Below are positions 18,760 through 27,559 of a stretch of DNA of 64,000 nucleotides, piece after piece (position 1 is the stretch's first letter; each line of letters begins with the position of its first letter). The DNA lies in the NCBI RefSeq assembly GCF_009617585.1, contig NZ_WIXI01000022.1, positions 434,001-498,000 on the forward strand, in the 5' to 3' direction. Source of the DNA: Endobacterium cereale. Lineage in GTDB: Bacteria; Pseudomonadota; Alphaproteobacteria; Rhizobiales; Rhizobiaceae. The notes under the pieces were generated by a model. The model ran no database searches. It worked only from the letters and a program-made list of their open reading frames with translations, and had not been told where the DNA came from. The translations under genes and the position numbers were made by a program.

Positions 18760-19887
18760 ATGGCAAAAGCAGACTTTTACGAAACGCTGGGTGTGTCTAA
18801 GACCGCCGACGAGAAGGAGCTGAAAAGCGCCTTCCGCAAGCTTGCGATGAAATATCATCCCGACAAGAACCCGGGCGACGCGGAAGCCGAAAAGAAGTTC
18901 AAGGAGATCGGCGAAGCCTATGAAACCTTGAAGGACCCGCAGAAGCGGGCCGCCTACGACCGTTTCGGCCACGCAGCCTTCGAACATGGCGGCATGGGTG
19001 GCGGTGGCGGCATGGGCGGTGGCGCCGGCGGTTTCTCCGACATCTTTGAAGACATTTTTGGCGAGATGATGGGGGGCGGCCGTGCCCGCCGTTCGTCCGG
19101 CGGTCGCGAACGCGGTGCCGACCTTCGATATAATATGGAAATCAGCCTGGAAGAGGCCTATGCCGGCAAGACGGCGCAGATCAGGGTTCCGACCTCGATT
19201 ACCTGCGATGTCTGCTCCGGTTCGGGCGCAAAGCCCGGCACGCAGCCAAAGACCTGCGGCACCTGTCAGGGTTCCGGTCGTGTGCGTGCATCCCAGGGAT
19301 TCTTCTCGGTCGAACGCACCTGCCCGACCTGCCACGGTCGCGGCCAGACGATCACCGACCCCTGCGGCAAGTGCCACGGTCAGGGCCGCGTGACGGAAGA
19401 GCGTTCGCTGTCGGTCAACATTCCGGCCGGCATTGAAGACGGCACACGCATCCGCCTGCAGGGCGAAGGCGAAGCCGGTGCTCGCGGTGGCCCATCGGGT
19501 GACCTCTACATCTTCCTGTCTGTGACGCCGCACCAGTTCTTCCAGCGTGACGGAGCGGACCTGTATTGCGCCGTGCCGATCTCGATGACCACGGCAGCGC
19601 TTGGCGGCACGTTCGACGTCACCACACTCGATGGCACCAAGTCGCGCGTGACGGTGCCGGAAGGCACGCAGGCCGGCAAACAGTTCCGCCTGAAAGGCAA
19701 GGGCATGCCGGTGCTGCGTTCGTCGCAGACGGGTGATCTCTACATCCAGATCGGCATCGAAACCCCGCAGAAGCTGACCAAGCGCCAGCGCGAACTGCTG
19801 CAGGAGTTCGAGGAACTATCGTCGAAGGAAAACAATCCGGAATCGACGGGCTTTTTTGCCCGCATGAAGGAATTTTTCGACAACTGA
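18760..19887 (+). CDS. dnaJ: Chaperone DnaJ (Hsp40)
   Basis: DnaJ delivers substrates to DnaK and stimulates its ATPase. The 375-residue product has the N-terminal J domain ([20 protein letters not shown], with HPD in YHPDKNPGD), a Gly/Phe-rich region ([20 protein letters not shown]), four zinc-binding CxxCxGxG repeats ([32 protein letters not shown]) and C-terminal peptide-binding domains. GGGAG stands upstream of the ATG. It is the last gene of the dnaK-dnaJ unit. Confidence 0.98.
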   Translation: MAKADFYETLGVSKTADEKELKSAFRKLAMKYHPDKNPGDAEAEKKFKEIGEAYETLKDPQKRAAYDRFGHAAFEHGGMGGGGGMGGGAGGFSDIFEDIFGEMMGGGRARRSSGGRERGADLRYNMEISLEEAYAGKTAQIRVPTSITCDVCSGSGAKPGTQPKTCGTCQGSGRVRASQGFFSVERTCPTCHGRGQTITDPCGKCHGQGRVTEERSLSVNIPAGIEDGTRIRLQGEGEAGARGGPSGDLYIFLSVTPHQFFQRDGADLYCAVPISMTTAALGGTFDVTTLDGTKSRVTVPEGTQAGKQFRLKGKGMPVLRSSQTGDLYIQIGIETPQKLTKRQRELLQEFEELSSKENNPESTGFFARMKEFFDN

Positions 19888-19906
19888 TCGATCAGCACTG
19901 ATCTGT

Positions 19907-19938
19907 AAAAAAGCCGCCTCTCAAGGGCGGCTTTTTTG
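19907..19938. terminator. Intrinsic terminator after dnaJ, bidirectional
   Basis: AAAAAAGCCGCC pairs with GGCGGCTTTTTT across a seven-base loop; it can end dnaJ and the convergent LysE gene. Confidence 0.92.
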
Positions 19939-19947
19939 TTGGATGAT

Positions 19948-20550
19948 TTATGCCAGTGACTGGATCGACGAGCTGGCGAGAATGATCGCGAACAGTAGCA
20001 GGCAGACGGCGGCGACACGGCGGATCACAACCGGCTTGATTTCAAAACCGCGTGCGCCACGCATCAGACTACCGACGATGATCCAGCCATTGGCGGCAAA
20101 CAGGACCAAGCCGGCAAACAACAGAAGCCACGGTGACAGCGTCATCAGGTTTCCGTGGGGCATGATCACCAAGGCTATGATCAGTGCCTTGGGATTAAGC
20201 ACTGTCGTGACAAAGACCTGCCGTATGGAAATTTGACCGCTGGCTTCATCCGTTTTTTTCGTCGAAGCCCAGAGGCGGATGCTGAGATAAAGTACCCAGA
20301 GCACGGCCGCGATCTTGGCGATCAGCGACGCCTGCGGATAAGCCTGGAAAAACGGTGCAGCCAGCGTCGCTACGGGCACGATCACCAGAAGATAACCACC
20401 GAGCTCGCCGCCGATCAGCGGCAACGCCCTTGCCCAGCCACGCGCATAACCACCAAGTGCCATCAATGTGTTGGTGGGGCCGGGAGTGCAGAGCAAAAGA
20501 AGGATGGCGAGGGTGAATTGAAGCGGCGTCAAGGAAAATCCTGAAAACAA
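19948..20550 (-). CDS. LysE family translocator
   Basis: The 200-residue product has six hydrophobic segments and the LysE/RhtB signature near the N-terminus (LLLLCTPGPTNTLMALGGYA). The family exports amino acids or related metabolites across the inner membrane; substrate is not readable. There is no ATG at the front: the frame begins at a TTG (20550), and a second TTG at 20532 has an AGGA element at good spacing, so the true start may be 18 bases inside. It ends at the dnaJ terminator. A second, distinct LysE gene lies at 39866. Confidence 0.85.
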   Translation of the reverse strand: MFSGFSLTPLQFTLAILLLLCTPGPTNTLMALGGYARGWARALPLIGGELGGYLLVIVPVATLAAPFFQAYPQASLIAKIAAVLWVLYLSIRLWASTKKTDEASGQISIRQVFVTTVLNPKALIIALVIMPHGNLMTLSPWLLLFAGLVLFAANGWIIVGSLMRGARGFEIKPVVIRRVAAVCLLLFAIILASSSIQSLA

Positions 20551-20735
20551 TCACCGGAACCGCCGGCGCCCTCACACCTACCATGACACGCGTTGCTTTC
20601 CTTGACATCGGTCAACACCTCCGTGGCGCGGAATTATCTGCATGCCGGCACGATATCGCGGCTTCTCCCCCTACCCTTTTGTCTGGACGCGCTAGATTGC
20701 ACCTTCCGCGCCCGCCGCATCACCGGAAAATATTC

Positions 20736-21914
20736 ATGGCCGAAAGCAAGCACCACTGGCTCCGCAAGGACGACAAGGATTCGACCAAGGCCAGTTTTCC
20801 GGAACTGTTCTTCGATCTGGTTTTTGTGTTCGCGCTGATCCAGCTTTCAGAAACGCTGGCTTCAGATTTTTCCTTCGGCATCGCTGCCGAGGCCGTGTTG
20901 TTCATCTTTGCACTCTGGTGGGTGTGGATCCATACGACCTGGGTGACCAATCTGCTGGATGCGGAAATCGAGCCGGTGCGAATTCTGCTGTTCGTGCTGA
21001 TGTTTTTCGGCGTGGTGTTGGCAATCGCGCTGCCTAAGGCTTTTGCCGATCTGGGGCTTGTGTTCGCGCTTGCCTATTCCGGCATGCAATTGTCACGCTC
21101 GCTGTTTGCGCTTTATGCGTTTCGCGGCACCGATGACGAGTCCTACCGCACGTTTCAGCGCATCACGCTCTGGCTCATCTTATCCTGCGCGTTCTGGATT
21201 GCCGGTGGCCTGATGGAAAGGGAGACGCGCGTCATCCTCTGGATCGCAGCTCTCGCCATCGAATATATCGCACCTTTGCTGCGTTACTGGTTGCCGGGCC
21301 TTGGCCGGGCGCCAGAAGAGACGCTTGATGTAAACGGCGAACATCTGGCCGAACGGTGTGCGCTGTTCGTGATCATCGCACTCGGCGAAACCATTTTGAC
21401 CACCGGCAAGACTGCATCCAGCCATTTCGACAGCGCCATGACGCCGCTCGTGCTGACATGCGCCTTCCTGTCCACGGTGCTGATGTGGTGGCTGTATTTC
21501 CATGACGGCCAGGAACGCGCCGCCGACAAGGCGGAAGAGGATGCCGAGCCGCAGGCGACCGGCCACCAGCTCTTCACCTACGGACATCTGCCTATCGTAG
21601 CCGGTATCATCCTGACCGCTGTCGGTGAGGATTTTTCGCTGGCGCATCCGCTCGAAAAGGGCGGCTACAACCACGCCATCGCCGTGCTAGGCGGGCCGGT
21701 GCTTTACCTCGCCGGCACATTGTGGATGAAGACCATATCATCGCGAATGATGCCGTGGTCGCACTGCGCCGGTATCGCCATTCTCATGGCAGGCTTTGTG
21801 ATCGTGCCGTTCACGGCCAATTTCCTGATCCAGATTCTTGCGAGCCTGACGTTGCTGATGGTCGCAATCTGGGAATATCTGGCGCTCAAGAACCTGCGAC
21901 GCGACGCCGCCTGA
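20736..21914 (+). CDS. LtrA family (low temperature requirement A) membrane protein
   Basis: The 392-residue product has about ten hydrophobic segments and the LtrA hallmark near the N-terminus, FPELFFDLVFVFALIQLS, followed by FALWWVWIHTTWVTNLLD and a central CALFVIIALGETILTTG. Members occur widely but the biochemical role is unknown; the name comes from a Listeria cold-growth mutant. An in-frame start exists at 20583, but the family similarity begins at MAESKHHWLRKDD and GGAAAA precedes that ATG. Confidence 0.9.
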   Translation: MAESKHHWLRKDDKDSTKASFPELFFDLVFVFALIQLSETLASDFSFGIAAEAVLFIFALWWVWIHTTWVTNLLDAEIEPVRILLFVLMFFGVVLAIALPKAFADLGLVFALAYSGMQLSRSLFALYAFRGTDDESYRTFQRITLWLILSCAFWIAGGLMERETRVILWIAALAIEYIAPLLRYWLPGLGRAPEETLDVNGEHLAERCALFVIIALGETILTTGKTASSHFDSAMTPLVLTCAFLSTVLMWWLYFHDGQERAADKAEEDAEPQATGHQLFTYGHLPIVAGIILTAVGEDFSLAHPLEKGGYNHAIAVLGGPVLYLAGTLWMKTISSRMMPWSHCAGIAILMAGFVIVPFTANFLIQILASLTLLMVAIWEYLALKNLRRDAA

Positions 21915-21926
21915 CCGGAATTCGTC

Positions 21927-22133
21927 TCAATAATGCGGCGGGCGGGTGATGGCCGGAGCTTCGAGCGAGGTTTCCTCGAGCGAGAGAAAACGCTCGGTCA
22001 ACCGGTCCAGCTTGGCACGCGTGTGCTCGACCACTGTCCATTGTTCGGCAAGCTGGTCCGACAGTTCCTCGATCACCTTGGCCTGATGCGCCGCCAGTTC
22101 TTCCAGCTTCACCAGCCGTTCTTCATTGCCCAC
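21927..22133 (-). CDS. slyX: SlyX family protein
   Basis: A 68-residue coiled-coil protein with the SlyX pattern: ERLVKLEELAAHQAKVIEEL, then LAEQWTVVEHTRAKLDRLTER, and a C-terminus ending PAITRPPHY, the proline-rich PPHY end typical of SlyX. Function is unknown. It starts three bases after the cupin gene stop, so the two are probably translated from one message. Confidence 0.92.
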   Translation of the reverse strand: MGNEERLVKLEELAAHQAKVIEELSDQLAEQWTVVEHTRAKLDRLTERFLSLEETSLEAPAITRPPHY

Positions 22134-22136
22134 GGA

Positions 22137-22670
22137 CTATTCCTTCCGGTTCGTATCTGCCACCTGTGACGCTCTCAACGTATCCGGCAAGCCATCGTGA
22201 TCTCCAAGCGGCCGTTGCGGCGGATCGCTCCACCAGTCCGGACGAGACGTCTGCATCTCTTCATGCTTTGGGTAGTAGATGCGGTTTTCCGGTTTGGAAA
22301 CCTCGCCGACGATAAGAAGGCGCACATCCGCATCGGAATTGTTGATGAATGTATGCGCCTGCCCCGTTCCGGCGGGGAAACCGACGGAGTCGCCCGCTTG
22401 AAGGCGATGCAGTTCACCATCCAGCCAGACATCCGGCGTGCCTTCGATGACGTAGACGAATTCTTCCTCGAGGCTTTCGGCATGCGGAAACGATGTGCGT
22501 CGGCCGGGCGGCAGACGTTCGTGATGGATGCCGATGCGCGTGAGGCCAAAATGACGCGCCAGCGGGGCGCCGATCGCCAGAAGCTCGTCATATCCACGAT
22601 AGCAGCTATCGTCCGGGCTTTCGATTTCGGTCCAGTGGGAAATGCAGTCCGGTCTTTGCTTTTCCGACAT
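22137..22670 (-). CDS. Cupin domain protein
   Basis: The 177-residue product contains one cupin beta-barrel: motif 1 around RRTSFPHAESLEEEFVYVIEG and motif 2 around GDSVGFPAGTGQAHTFINNS, with histidines and glutamates suited to bind a metal. The substrate is unknown; the acidic C-terminal part (KHEEMQTSRPDWWSDPPQRP) is found in a rhizobial subgroup of unknown role. GGAGG lies upstream of the ATG. It forms a probable two-gene unit with slyX. Confidence 0.85.
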   Translation of the reverse strand: MSEKQRPDCISHWTEIESPDDSCYRGYDELLAIGAPLARHFGLTRIGIHHERLPPGRRTSFPHAESLEEEFVYVIEGTPDVWLDGELHRLQAGDSVGFPAGTGQAHTFINNSDADVRLLIVGEVSKPENRIYYPKHEEMQTSRPDWWSDPPQRPLGDHDGLPDTLRASQVADTNRKE

Positions 22671-22737
22671 GTGGCGCGACCTCCAGTAGACGATTGGCCG
22701 AGGTTAGCGCATCTGTCCGAAAACCGGAATGGCCGGA

Positions 22738-22938
22738 TCAGGCAATCGTGTGCCGACCGGCATGACCGCTGCGGGCGACCTGCTGCTCCATAAGAATCAG
22801 CATGCCGGCAAGAATGACCGCGAGACACATGGCCAGCCCGCAGGCGACCCAATGGAGCGGCTTGAGAAGCGTGGCGACAACTGTGCGATAGGTCATGGCG
22901 AGACACTGCAACAGAAACATCCTGCTGCGCTTGGACAT
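22738..22938 (-). CDS. Possible small membrane protein, 66 residues
   Basis: An ORF with strong G/C preference at third codon positions encodes a basic N-terminus (MSKRSRMF), one hydrophobic span (WVACGLAMCLAVILAGMLIL) and a short polar tail. There is no convincing Shine-Dalgarno; an internal ATG (MTYRTVVATL) is another possible start. It lies downstream of the chemoreceptor gene on the same strand. No family is recognised. Confidence 0.45.
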   Translation of the reverse strand: MSKRSRMFLLQCLAMTYRTVVATLLKPLHWVACGLAMCLAVILAGMLILMEQQVARSGHAGRHTIA

Positions 22939-23111
22939 AAAATCACGCAAAACATTGGTCCGATCGGAAAGATGTATTTTTCAAATGTACTGAAATTATC
23001 GCCGCGCCGGATATGCGGCGGGGTCATCCTTCTTTGATCCTATCGGTCCAATGTCGCAATACGTGATTATTGATCGGTTTGTTTTGACATATGGGGTATT
23101 CTCAAGCGCAT

Positions 23112-24605
23112 TCAGGCGCGCAGACGGGGTCGTTCCTGATGCGTGTTCTGGGCCGAGCGGGTGCGGAAACGGCCAACAAGCGCGGCGAGCGTGTTGGATA
23201 TGCCGACAAGGCTCTGGGCAGACGCATTGGTCTCTTCCATCAGCGCCGCATTCTGTTGGGTGATCTGATCCATCGAGCGCACCGAGGCGTTGATCTCATC
23301 GATACCCGACGCCTGTTCCTGTGCTGATTGCGCGATCGAGGCAATATGTTCGTCAATTGCCTTAACGCGCGTGCCTATGCCAGTCAGCGCCTCACCAGCG
23401 CGGTTGACGAGATTGACACCACGCTGCACATCGCCGGAGGAGCGGTCGATAAGCTCCTTGATTTCCTTGGCGGCAGCAGCGGAACGCTGCGCGAGTTCAC
23501 GCACTTCCTGTGCGACGACGGCAAACCCCTTGCCCTGTTCACCGGCACGGGCGGCCTCGACGCCGGCATTAAGCGCCAAGAGATTGGTCTGGAAGGCAAT
23601 TTCATCGATAGCGCCGATGATCTGCGTCATCTTCTGCGAGGATTCGGCGATATCCCCCATGGCGGTCACGGCTTCTTCCACCACCTGACCATTCTTCTGG
23701 GTTTCGGCTGCCGACTCACGGATGATCTGTTGGACTTCCTTTGTCCGCTTCGCCGACTGACCGGACAGCGCGGTGATTTCCTCCAGAGCCGCCGCCGTTT
23801 CTTCGAGCGCCGCCGCCTGCTGTTCGGTGCGTCTGGCCATATTGTCGGCGGCCGACGAGATGTCGCCGACCTCGGCACGAACCTGATCAACCGAACCGGC
23901 GATATCGCGCATGGCCGTGTCGAGCGAGGCGACCGAAGAATTGTAATTTTGGCGCAAGGCTGCGAAATTGGCGGCCAGTTCCTGACGGATTTCAGAGGTC
24001 AGGTCGCCACCGGCGAGACTTTTCAGACAGGCATCGAGCGCATCCAGCGCGGCATCCTGTTCCGCCTTGGCAACCGCCCGCTCGGCTTCCGCCTTGGCCC
24101 GCTCGTCGCTCAAGACCTGCAGGTAGACCGAGATGGCGTAATCCATATCCACCATTGCTGCCTTGACGACAGCCGACAGGTGTTCGGACAGAACCTTGGC
24201 TTTCTTCTCGACGAAGAAACCCTTCATCTCATTCTGGATGACGGCACGCATGATGCCGTCGAGGATCATTGCATAGCCGCCGATATACCAGCGCGGCTCT
24301 AGCCCGAGGCGGGCATGGGTGCGGCCGATGGTCGAGACGGCTTCGACATAGCTGTCGTCGTAACGGCCGGATGCGATGACATCCCAGTGGCTCGCCTGCC
24401 GGCCCTTGGCATGAGCGATATGCGCATCATTGGCGAAAAACTTTGCGGTATGCGGATGCGCCTTGGCCTTGCGGTAGAAATTGTCGAGCGCGCCATCAAC
24501 GGCCTGCGCTACCAGCGGACGAACATTGGCCAGATGGCCACGTTCTGCGGTACCGAGACCTACGAAATCGAGACGTTCGTTCAGTGCCGATTTATTGTCG
24601 CTCAT
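23112..24605 (-). CDS. Globin-coupled methyl-accepting chemotaxis protein (HemAT-like)
   Basis: The 497-residue product joins an N-terminal sensor globin (about residues 10-165) to a chemoreceptor signalling domain (about 200-490). The likely haem-ligating proximal histidine is His97 in [13 protein letters not shown]. The signalling tip reads [20 protein letters not shown] followed by [20 protein letters not shown], the canonical CheA/CheW-binding hairpin. There is no membrane span, so it is a cytoplasmic receptor, probably for oxygen-dependent taxis as known for HemAT. It is a single gene with its own upstream region. Confidence 0.95.
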   Translation of the reverse strand: MSDNKSALNERLDFVGLGTAERGHLANVRPLVAQAVDGALDNFYRKAKAHPHTAKFFANDAHIAHAKGRQASHWDVIASGRYDDSYVEAVSTIGRTHARLGLEPRWYIGGYAMILDGIMRAVIQNEMKGFFVEKKAKVLSEHLSAVVKAAMVDMDYAISVYLQVLSDERAKAEAERAVAKAEQDAALDALDACLKSLAGGDLTSEIRQELAANFAALRQNYNSSVASLDTAMRDIAGSVDQVRAEVGDISSAADNMARRTEQQAAALEETAAALEEITALSGQSAKRTKEVQQIIRESAAETQKNGQVVEEAVTAMGDIAESSQKMTQIIGAIDEIAFQTNLLALNAGVEAARAGEQGKGFAVVAQEVRELAQRSAAAAKEIKELIDRSSGDVQRGVNLVNRAGEALTGIGTRVKAIDEHIASIAQSAQEQASGIDEINASVRSMDQITQQNAALMEETNASAQSLVGISNTLAALVGRFRTRSAQNTHQERPRLRA

Positions 24606-25350
24606 AAAATCCCCCGTCGAATGACTGTTTGGCGCAACCTCTCCCAGGCGCCGGCCCCTGGCGCTATTTCTGTGAGCGATTGATTAACGTGTTGTTAGCT
24701 ATGCATACTGACTTTTCGTTAATTATGAGTTTTTGTTGTTTTAGCTGAACTGGATTTTTTCTGTCGCCAGTTGCCGGCGGCAGCACGAGGTATTTGCAGA
24801 CACAGGCCTGCACGCGGCGGCACCCGCCCGTGGCTTGATCTTTCCTGCAATGGCCCGGCTTGACCGGGGGTATTCACTCGGAGAGCCCACGCGAACGCGG
24901 AACCTCACTTTAGTTTTAGTCTGTGGCTCCGCGTTCGCGTGGCCTTCGGCGTCTTTTCGGGGCTTCCGGCCCCTACAGGTGCTTCCCTCGCCTCACTGCG
25001 TGGCTTTGTTCGCGCCCGCCTTTCGGGCGGACCTGCCACTTGCACGGCTAAACCGAACCCGGCATGGCTGCCGGGGGAAGGCTTGATAAGGTCTTGGCAT
25101 TTTCGCCGCCACCCATGGGTTTCACCTCCCCTGATCTTGCCGCACGTTACGGTTCGACCAAGGGCGCCGGCCTCCGCCTGCCCGCGAACGTCTCGCGAAA
25201 CACTCCGGCAACGAAGGCACGTGAAGTATCGCACAAGCTGGAAATACGGGGATGAACTCGGAGTCAACGTGTTGATATCGTTGAATCGAGGTCTTCAAAC
25301 GTCCACGGGGTTCTGGGTAATTTGGGGGGCGATGCGCTCTTTTCTCTTCC
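24606..25350. other. Gene-free, structured intergenic region
   Basis: About 750 bases hold no convincing gene. The left 180 bases are AT-richer, probably the chemoreceptor promoter. From about 24790 the sequence turns GC-rich and strongly structured: CCCGG/CCGGG at 24854-24868, a 15-bp inverted repeat at 24887-24942, GGGGC..GCCCC-type and CGCC/GGCG hairpins, and CCCGGCA/TGCCGGG around 25050. Frames are open on both strands only because stops are rare in such sequence; none shows a Shine-Dalgarno or a known motif. It could be a noncoding RNA or a decayed mobile element. Confidence 0.5.
24887..24942. repeat. Perfect 15-bp inverted repeat
   Basis: CCACGCGAACGCGGA at 24887-24901 is the exact reverse complement of the sequence at 24928-24942, with a 26-base loop. 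No T-run follows on either strand, so it is not a simple terminator. Confidence 0.85.
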
Positions 25351-25492
25351 GTCATTCCTGTGCTTGTCACAGGAATCCAGCCACCGCGCGTCTGCGCGGT
25401 GAGAGAACTCTTCTTTCGCTTGTGACTGTCAGCGAGTCTTGCGCGCCGCAGACGCGGGGCTGCGGGATTCCTGTGACAAGCACAGGAATGAC
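25351..25492. repeat. Palindromic intergenic repeat element (copy 1)
   Basis: Two perfect 28-bp arms (25351-25378 and 25465-25492) are inverted copies. Each arm is itself a hairpin, ATTCCTGTG-CTTGT-CACAGGAAT. The centre holds further complementary blocks around CGCGTCTGCGC and GCGCCGCAGACGCG. The same arm plan, with different stem bases, recurs at 34609-34692, which marks a dispersed repeat family. Confidence 0.85.
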
Positions 25493-25627
25493 GAAGAAGG
25501 GGGCGAGAATGGCGGGATGCCCCAGGAAAAGCGCGAATGGAAAGAAGGCAGTCACCGTACCCAACTCAAAACTTGCCATCCGCCCCCGAAATCCTTAGCT
25601 CCTGTGCAACGACAAGCACGAATCGCG

Positions 25628-26749
25628 ATGGCTGAAAAAACCTCCCTGTCCCGCCTGAAGCTGACCGACTTCCGCAATTATGCTGAAGCCTCGCTTTCGC
25701 TCGACGGGCGGCACGTGGTGCTGACCGGCAATAACGGGGCCGGCAAGACCAATCTCCTGGAAGCAGTTTCCTTTCTCTCGCCCGGCCGTGGCCTGCGGCG
25801 CGCCACCCTTTCCGATGTGACGCGGGTCGGTGCGACGGGCGGGTTCAGCGTGTTTGCCGATGTCGAAGGCCGTGAGGGCGAGGTGGCGATCGGCACCGGG
25901 CTGGATGGCGACGGTGAAAGCCAGGCGCGGCGGCTGCGCCTCAACGGCACGCCGGTGCGCTCCGTCGAGGAACTGACCGACCATCTCAATGTTTTGTGGC
26001 TGACGCCGGCCATGGACGGGCTGTTTACCGGCTCTTCCTCCGACCGCCGGCGTTTTCTCGACCGGCTGGTGCTGTCGCTCGATCCCGCCCATGGGCGGCG
26101 CGCAGCCGACTATGAGCGCGCCATGCGCAGCCGCAACCGGCTGCTTTCCGAAGGTCGGTTCGATCCGGCATGGCTTTCGGCCATCGAGGTGCAGATGGCC
26201 GAGCTCGGGATTTCGATGGCGGCAGCGCGGCGGGAAATGCTGGGCCTGCTGACGGCCCTGATTGCCGAGAGCGATGCCTCACCTTTCCCCTCGCCCGATC
26301 TGCAATTGAGCGGTTTTCTGGATGAGGCAGCCGACCGGCCGTTCGCCGATCTCGAAGAGGATTTCTGCTTCATGCTGGAGGAGGGGCGTCGTCGCGATGC
26401 TGCCGCCGGCCGCACATTGACCGGGCCGCACCGGGTGGACCTGATGGTGCGCCACCGCGAAAAGGACATGGACGCAGCCCGCTGTTCCACCGGCGAGCAG
26501 AAGGCGCTGCTCGTGGGTCTGGTGCTGGCGCATGCGCGGCTGACCGCCAACATGACCGGATACGCGCCCGTTCTGCTGCTGGACGAGATTGCCGCGCATC
26601 TGGACGAGGGACGGCGGGCAGCACTGTTCGATCTGGTACATGATCTCGGCGGGCAATCCTTCATGACCGGCACTGACCGCGAGATGTTTTCAGCCCTTGG
26701 TGAGCGCGCACAGTTCCTGACCGTCGAGCATGGCGGTATTGCGGGATGA
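25628..26749 (+). CDS. recF: DNA replication/repair protein RecF
   Basis: RecF is an SMC-like ATPase that loads RecA at gaps with RecO and RecR. The 373-residue product has Walker A GNNGAGKTN at residues 34-42, the early LTDFRNYAEASLSL typical of RecF, a signature segment RCSTGEQKALLVGLVLAHA and Walker B PVLLLDEIAAHLDEGRR. The frame is open further upstream into the palindromic repeat, but similarity starts at MAEKTSLSRLKLTDFRNY. There is no clear Shine-Dalgarno. recR, its partner, lies at 41290. dnaA and dnaN are not adjacent, as is usual in Rhizobiales. Confidence 0.96.
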   Translation: MAEKTSLSRLKLTDFRNYAEASLSLDGRHVVLTGNNGAGKTNLLEAVSFLSPGRGLRRATLSDVTRVGATGGFSVFADVEGREGEVAIGTGLDGDGESQARRLRLNGTPVRSVEELTDHLNVLWLTPAMDGLFTGSSSDRRRFLDRLVLSLDPAHGRRAADYERAMRSRNRLLSEGRFDPAWLSAIEVQMAELGISMAAARREMLGLLTALIAESDASPFPSPDLQLSGFLDEAADRPFADLEEDFCFMLEEGRRRDAAAGRTLTGPHRVDLMVRHREKDMDAARCSTGEQKALLVGLVLAHARLTANMTGYAPVLLLDEIAAHLDEGRRAALFDLVHDLGGQSFMTGTDREMFSALGERAQFLTVEHGGIAG

Positions 26750-26788
26750 GCCGCTATTCAAATGGCGAGCCGGTGTTAGGATAGTGTT

Positions 26789-27559
26789 ATGGAAGCCCTG
26801 ACCCAAGACGAAATCGAACGCTATCGCCGCCATATTCTGCTGCCGGAAATCGGCGGCACCGGGCAGCAGGCGCTGAAAAATGCGCGGGTGATGGTGATTG
26901 GTGCCGGCGGCCTCGGCGCGCCGGTTTTGCTGTATCTGGCCGCTGCCGGTATCGGCACGCTGGCCTTTGCCGATGACGACCATGTTTCGCTTTCCAACCT
27001 GCAACGGCAGGTGATCCACGACACCGGCACGGTGGGCGAGGAAAAGACGGCAAGTGCGCGAAAAACCATTGCGCGACTGAACCCGCATGTGCGGGTGATC
27101 ACGTTCGAGGAGCGGTTTTCAAGCGTATGGGCGGCAGATCATCTCCAAAAATTCGATCTGCTGATCGACGGCTCCGACAATTTCGACACCCGATACATGG
27201 CTGCCGATGCGGCGGAAGCGGCGCGCATTCCGCTGGTGACGGGTGCCGTTGGCCGGTTCGATGGTTCGGTGACGGTGCTGAAACCTTATGAGAAAGGGGC
27301 GGATGGCGTTTTGCTGCCGACCTATCGCGACCTGTTTCCGGAAAAACCGCCGGAAGGGCTGGTGCCCGCCTGTGCCGAAACCGGGGTGATCGGTGCGCTG
27401 ACCGGCGTGATCGGCACGCTGATGGCCATGGAAGCCATCAAGGTGATTACCGGCACCGGAGAGCCACTCATCGGCCGTTTGATGCTCTACGACGCACTCT
27501 CGGCCCGGTTCGACACGATCAGATACAAACGCCGCCGGACGAAAGATACCGCCGCATGA
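26789..27559 (+). CDS. moeB: MoeB/ThiF family adenylyltransferase
   Basis: The 256-residue product adenylates the C-terminal glycine of a small sulfur carrier (MoaD in molybdopterin synthesis or ThiS-like). It has the ATP-binding loop GAGGLGAPV (residues 39-47), the SNLQRQVIH segment with its arginine, and DGSDNFDTRYMAAD. The zinc-binding CxxC pairs of E. coli MoeB are not seen: the place usually carrying a cysteine reads YRDLFPEKPPEG. MoeB is the likeliest name, but ThiF or HesA roles cannot be excluded. Its stop overlaps the start of the GNAT gene (ATGA). Confidence 0.88.
   Translation: MEALTQDEIERYRRHILLPEIGGTGQQALKNARVMVIGAGGLGAPVLLYLAAAGIGTLAFADDDHVSLSNLQRQVIHDTGTVGEEKTASARKTIARLNPHVRVITFEERFSSVWAADHLQKFDLLIDGSDNFDTRYMAADAAEAARIPLVTGAVGRFDGSVTVLKPYEKGADGVLLPTYRDLFPEKPPEGLVPACAETGVIGALTGVIGTLMAMEAIKVITGTGEPLIGRLMLYDALSARFDTIRYKRRRTKDTAA

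Noticed and set aside
24905..25267. Open frame of 120 codons on the minus strand opposite the previous one
   Set aside because: Lies over the same hairpins, with arginine/proline-rich composition typical of antisense frames; no known family.
24790..25290. Possible permuted tmRNA, because GGGGATGAACTCGGAGTC at about 25250 loosely recalls the tmRNA 5' end and GGTTCGACC a T-arm
   Set aside because: No tag peptide frame, no CCA end and no matching acceptor stem could be found, so the likeness is probably chance.
24939..25598. Open frame of 219 codons on the plus strand through the structured region and palindromic repeat
   Set aside because: It crosses the repeat, has no Shine-Dalgarno, shows no domain, and is one of several overlapping open frames caused by few stop codons in GC-rich sequence.
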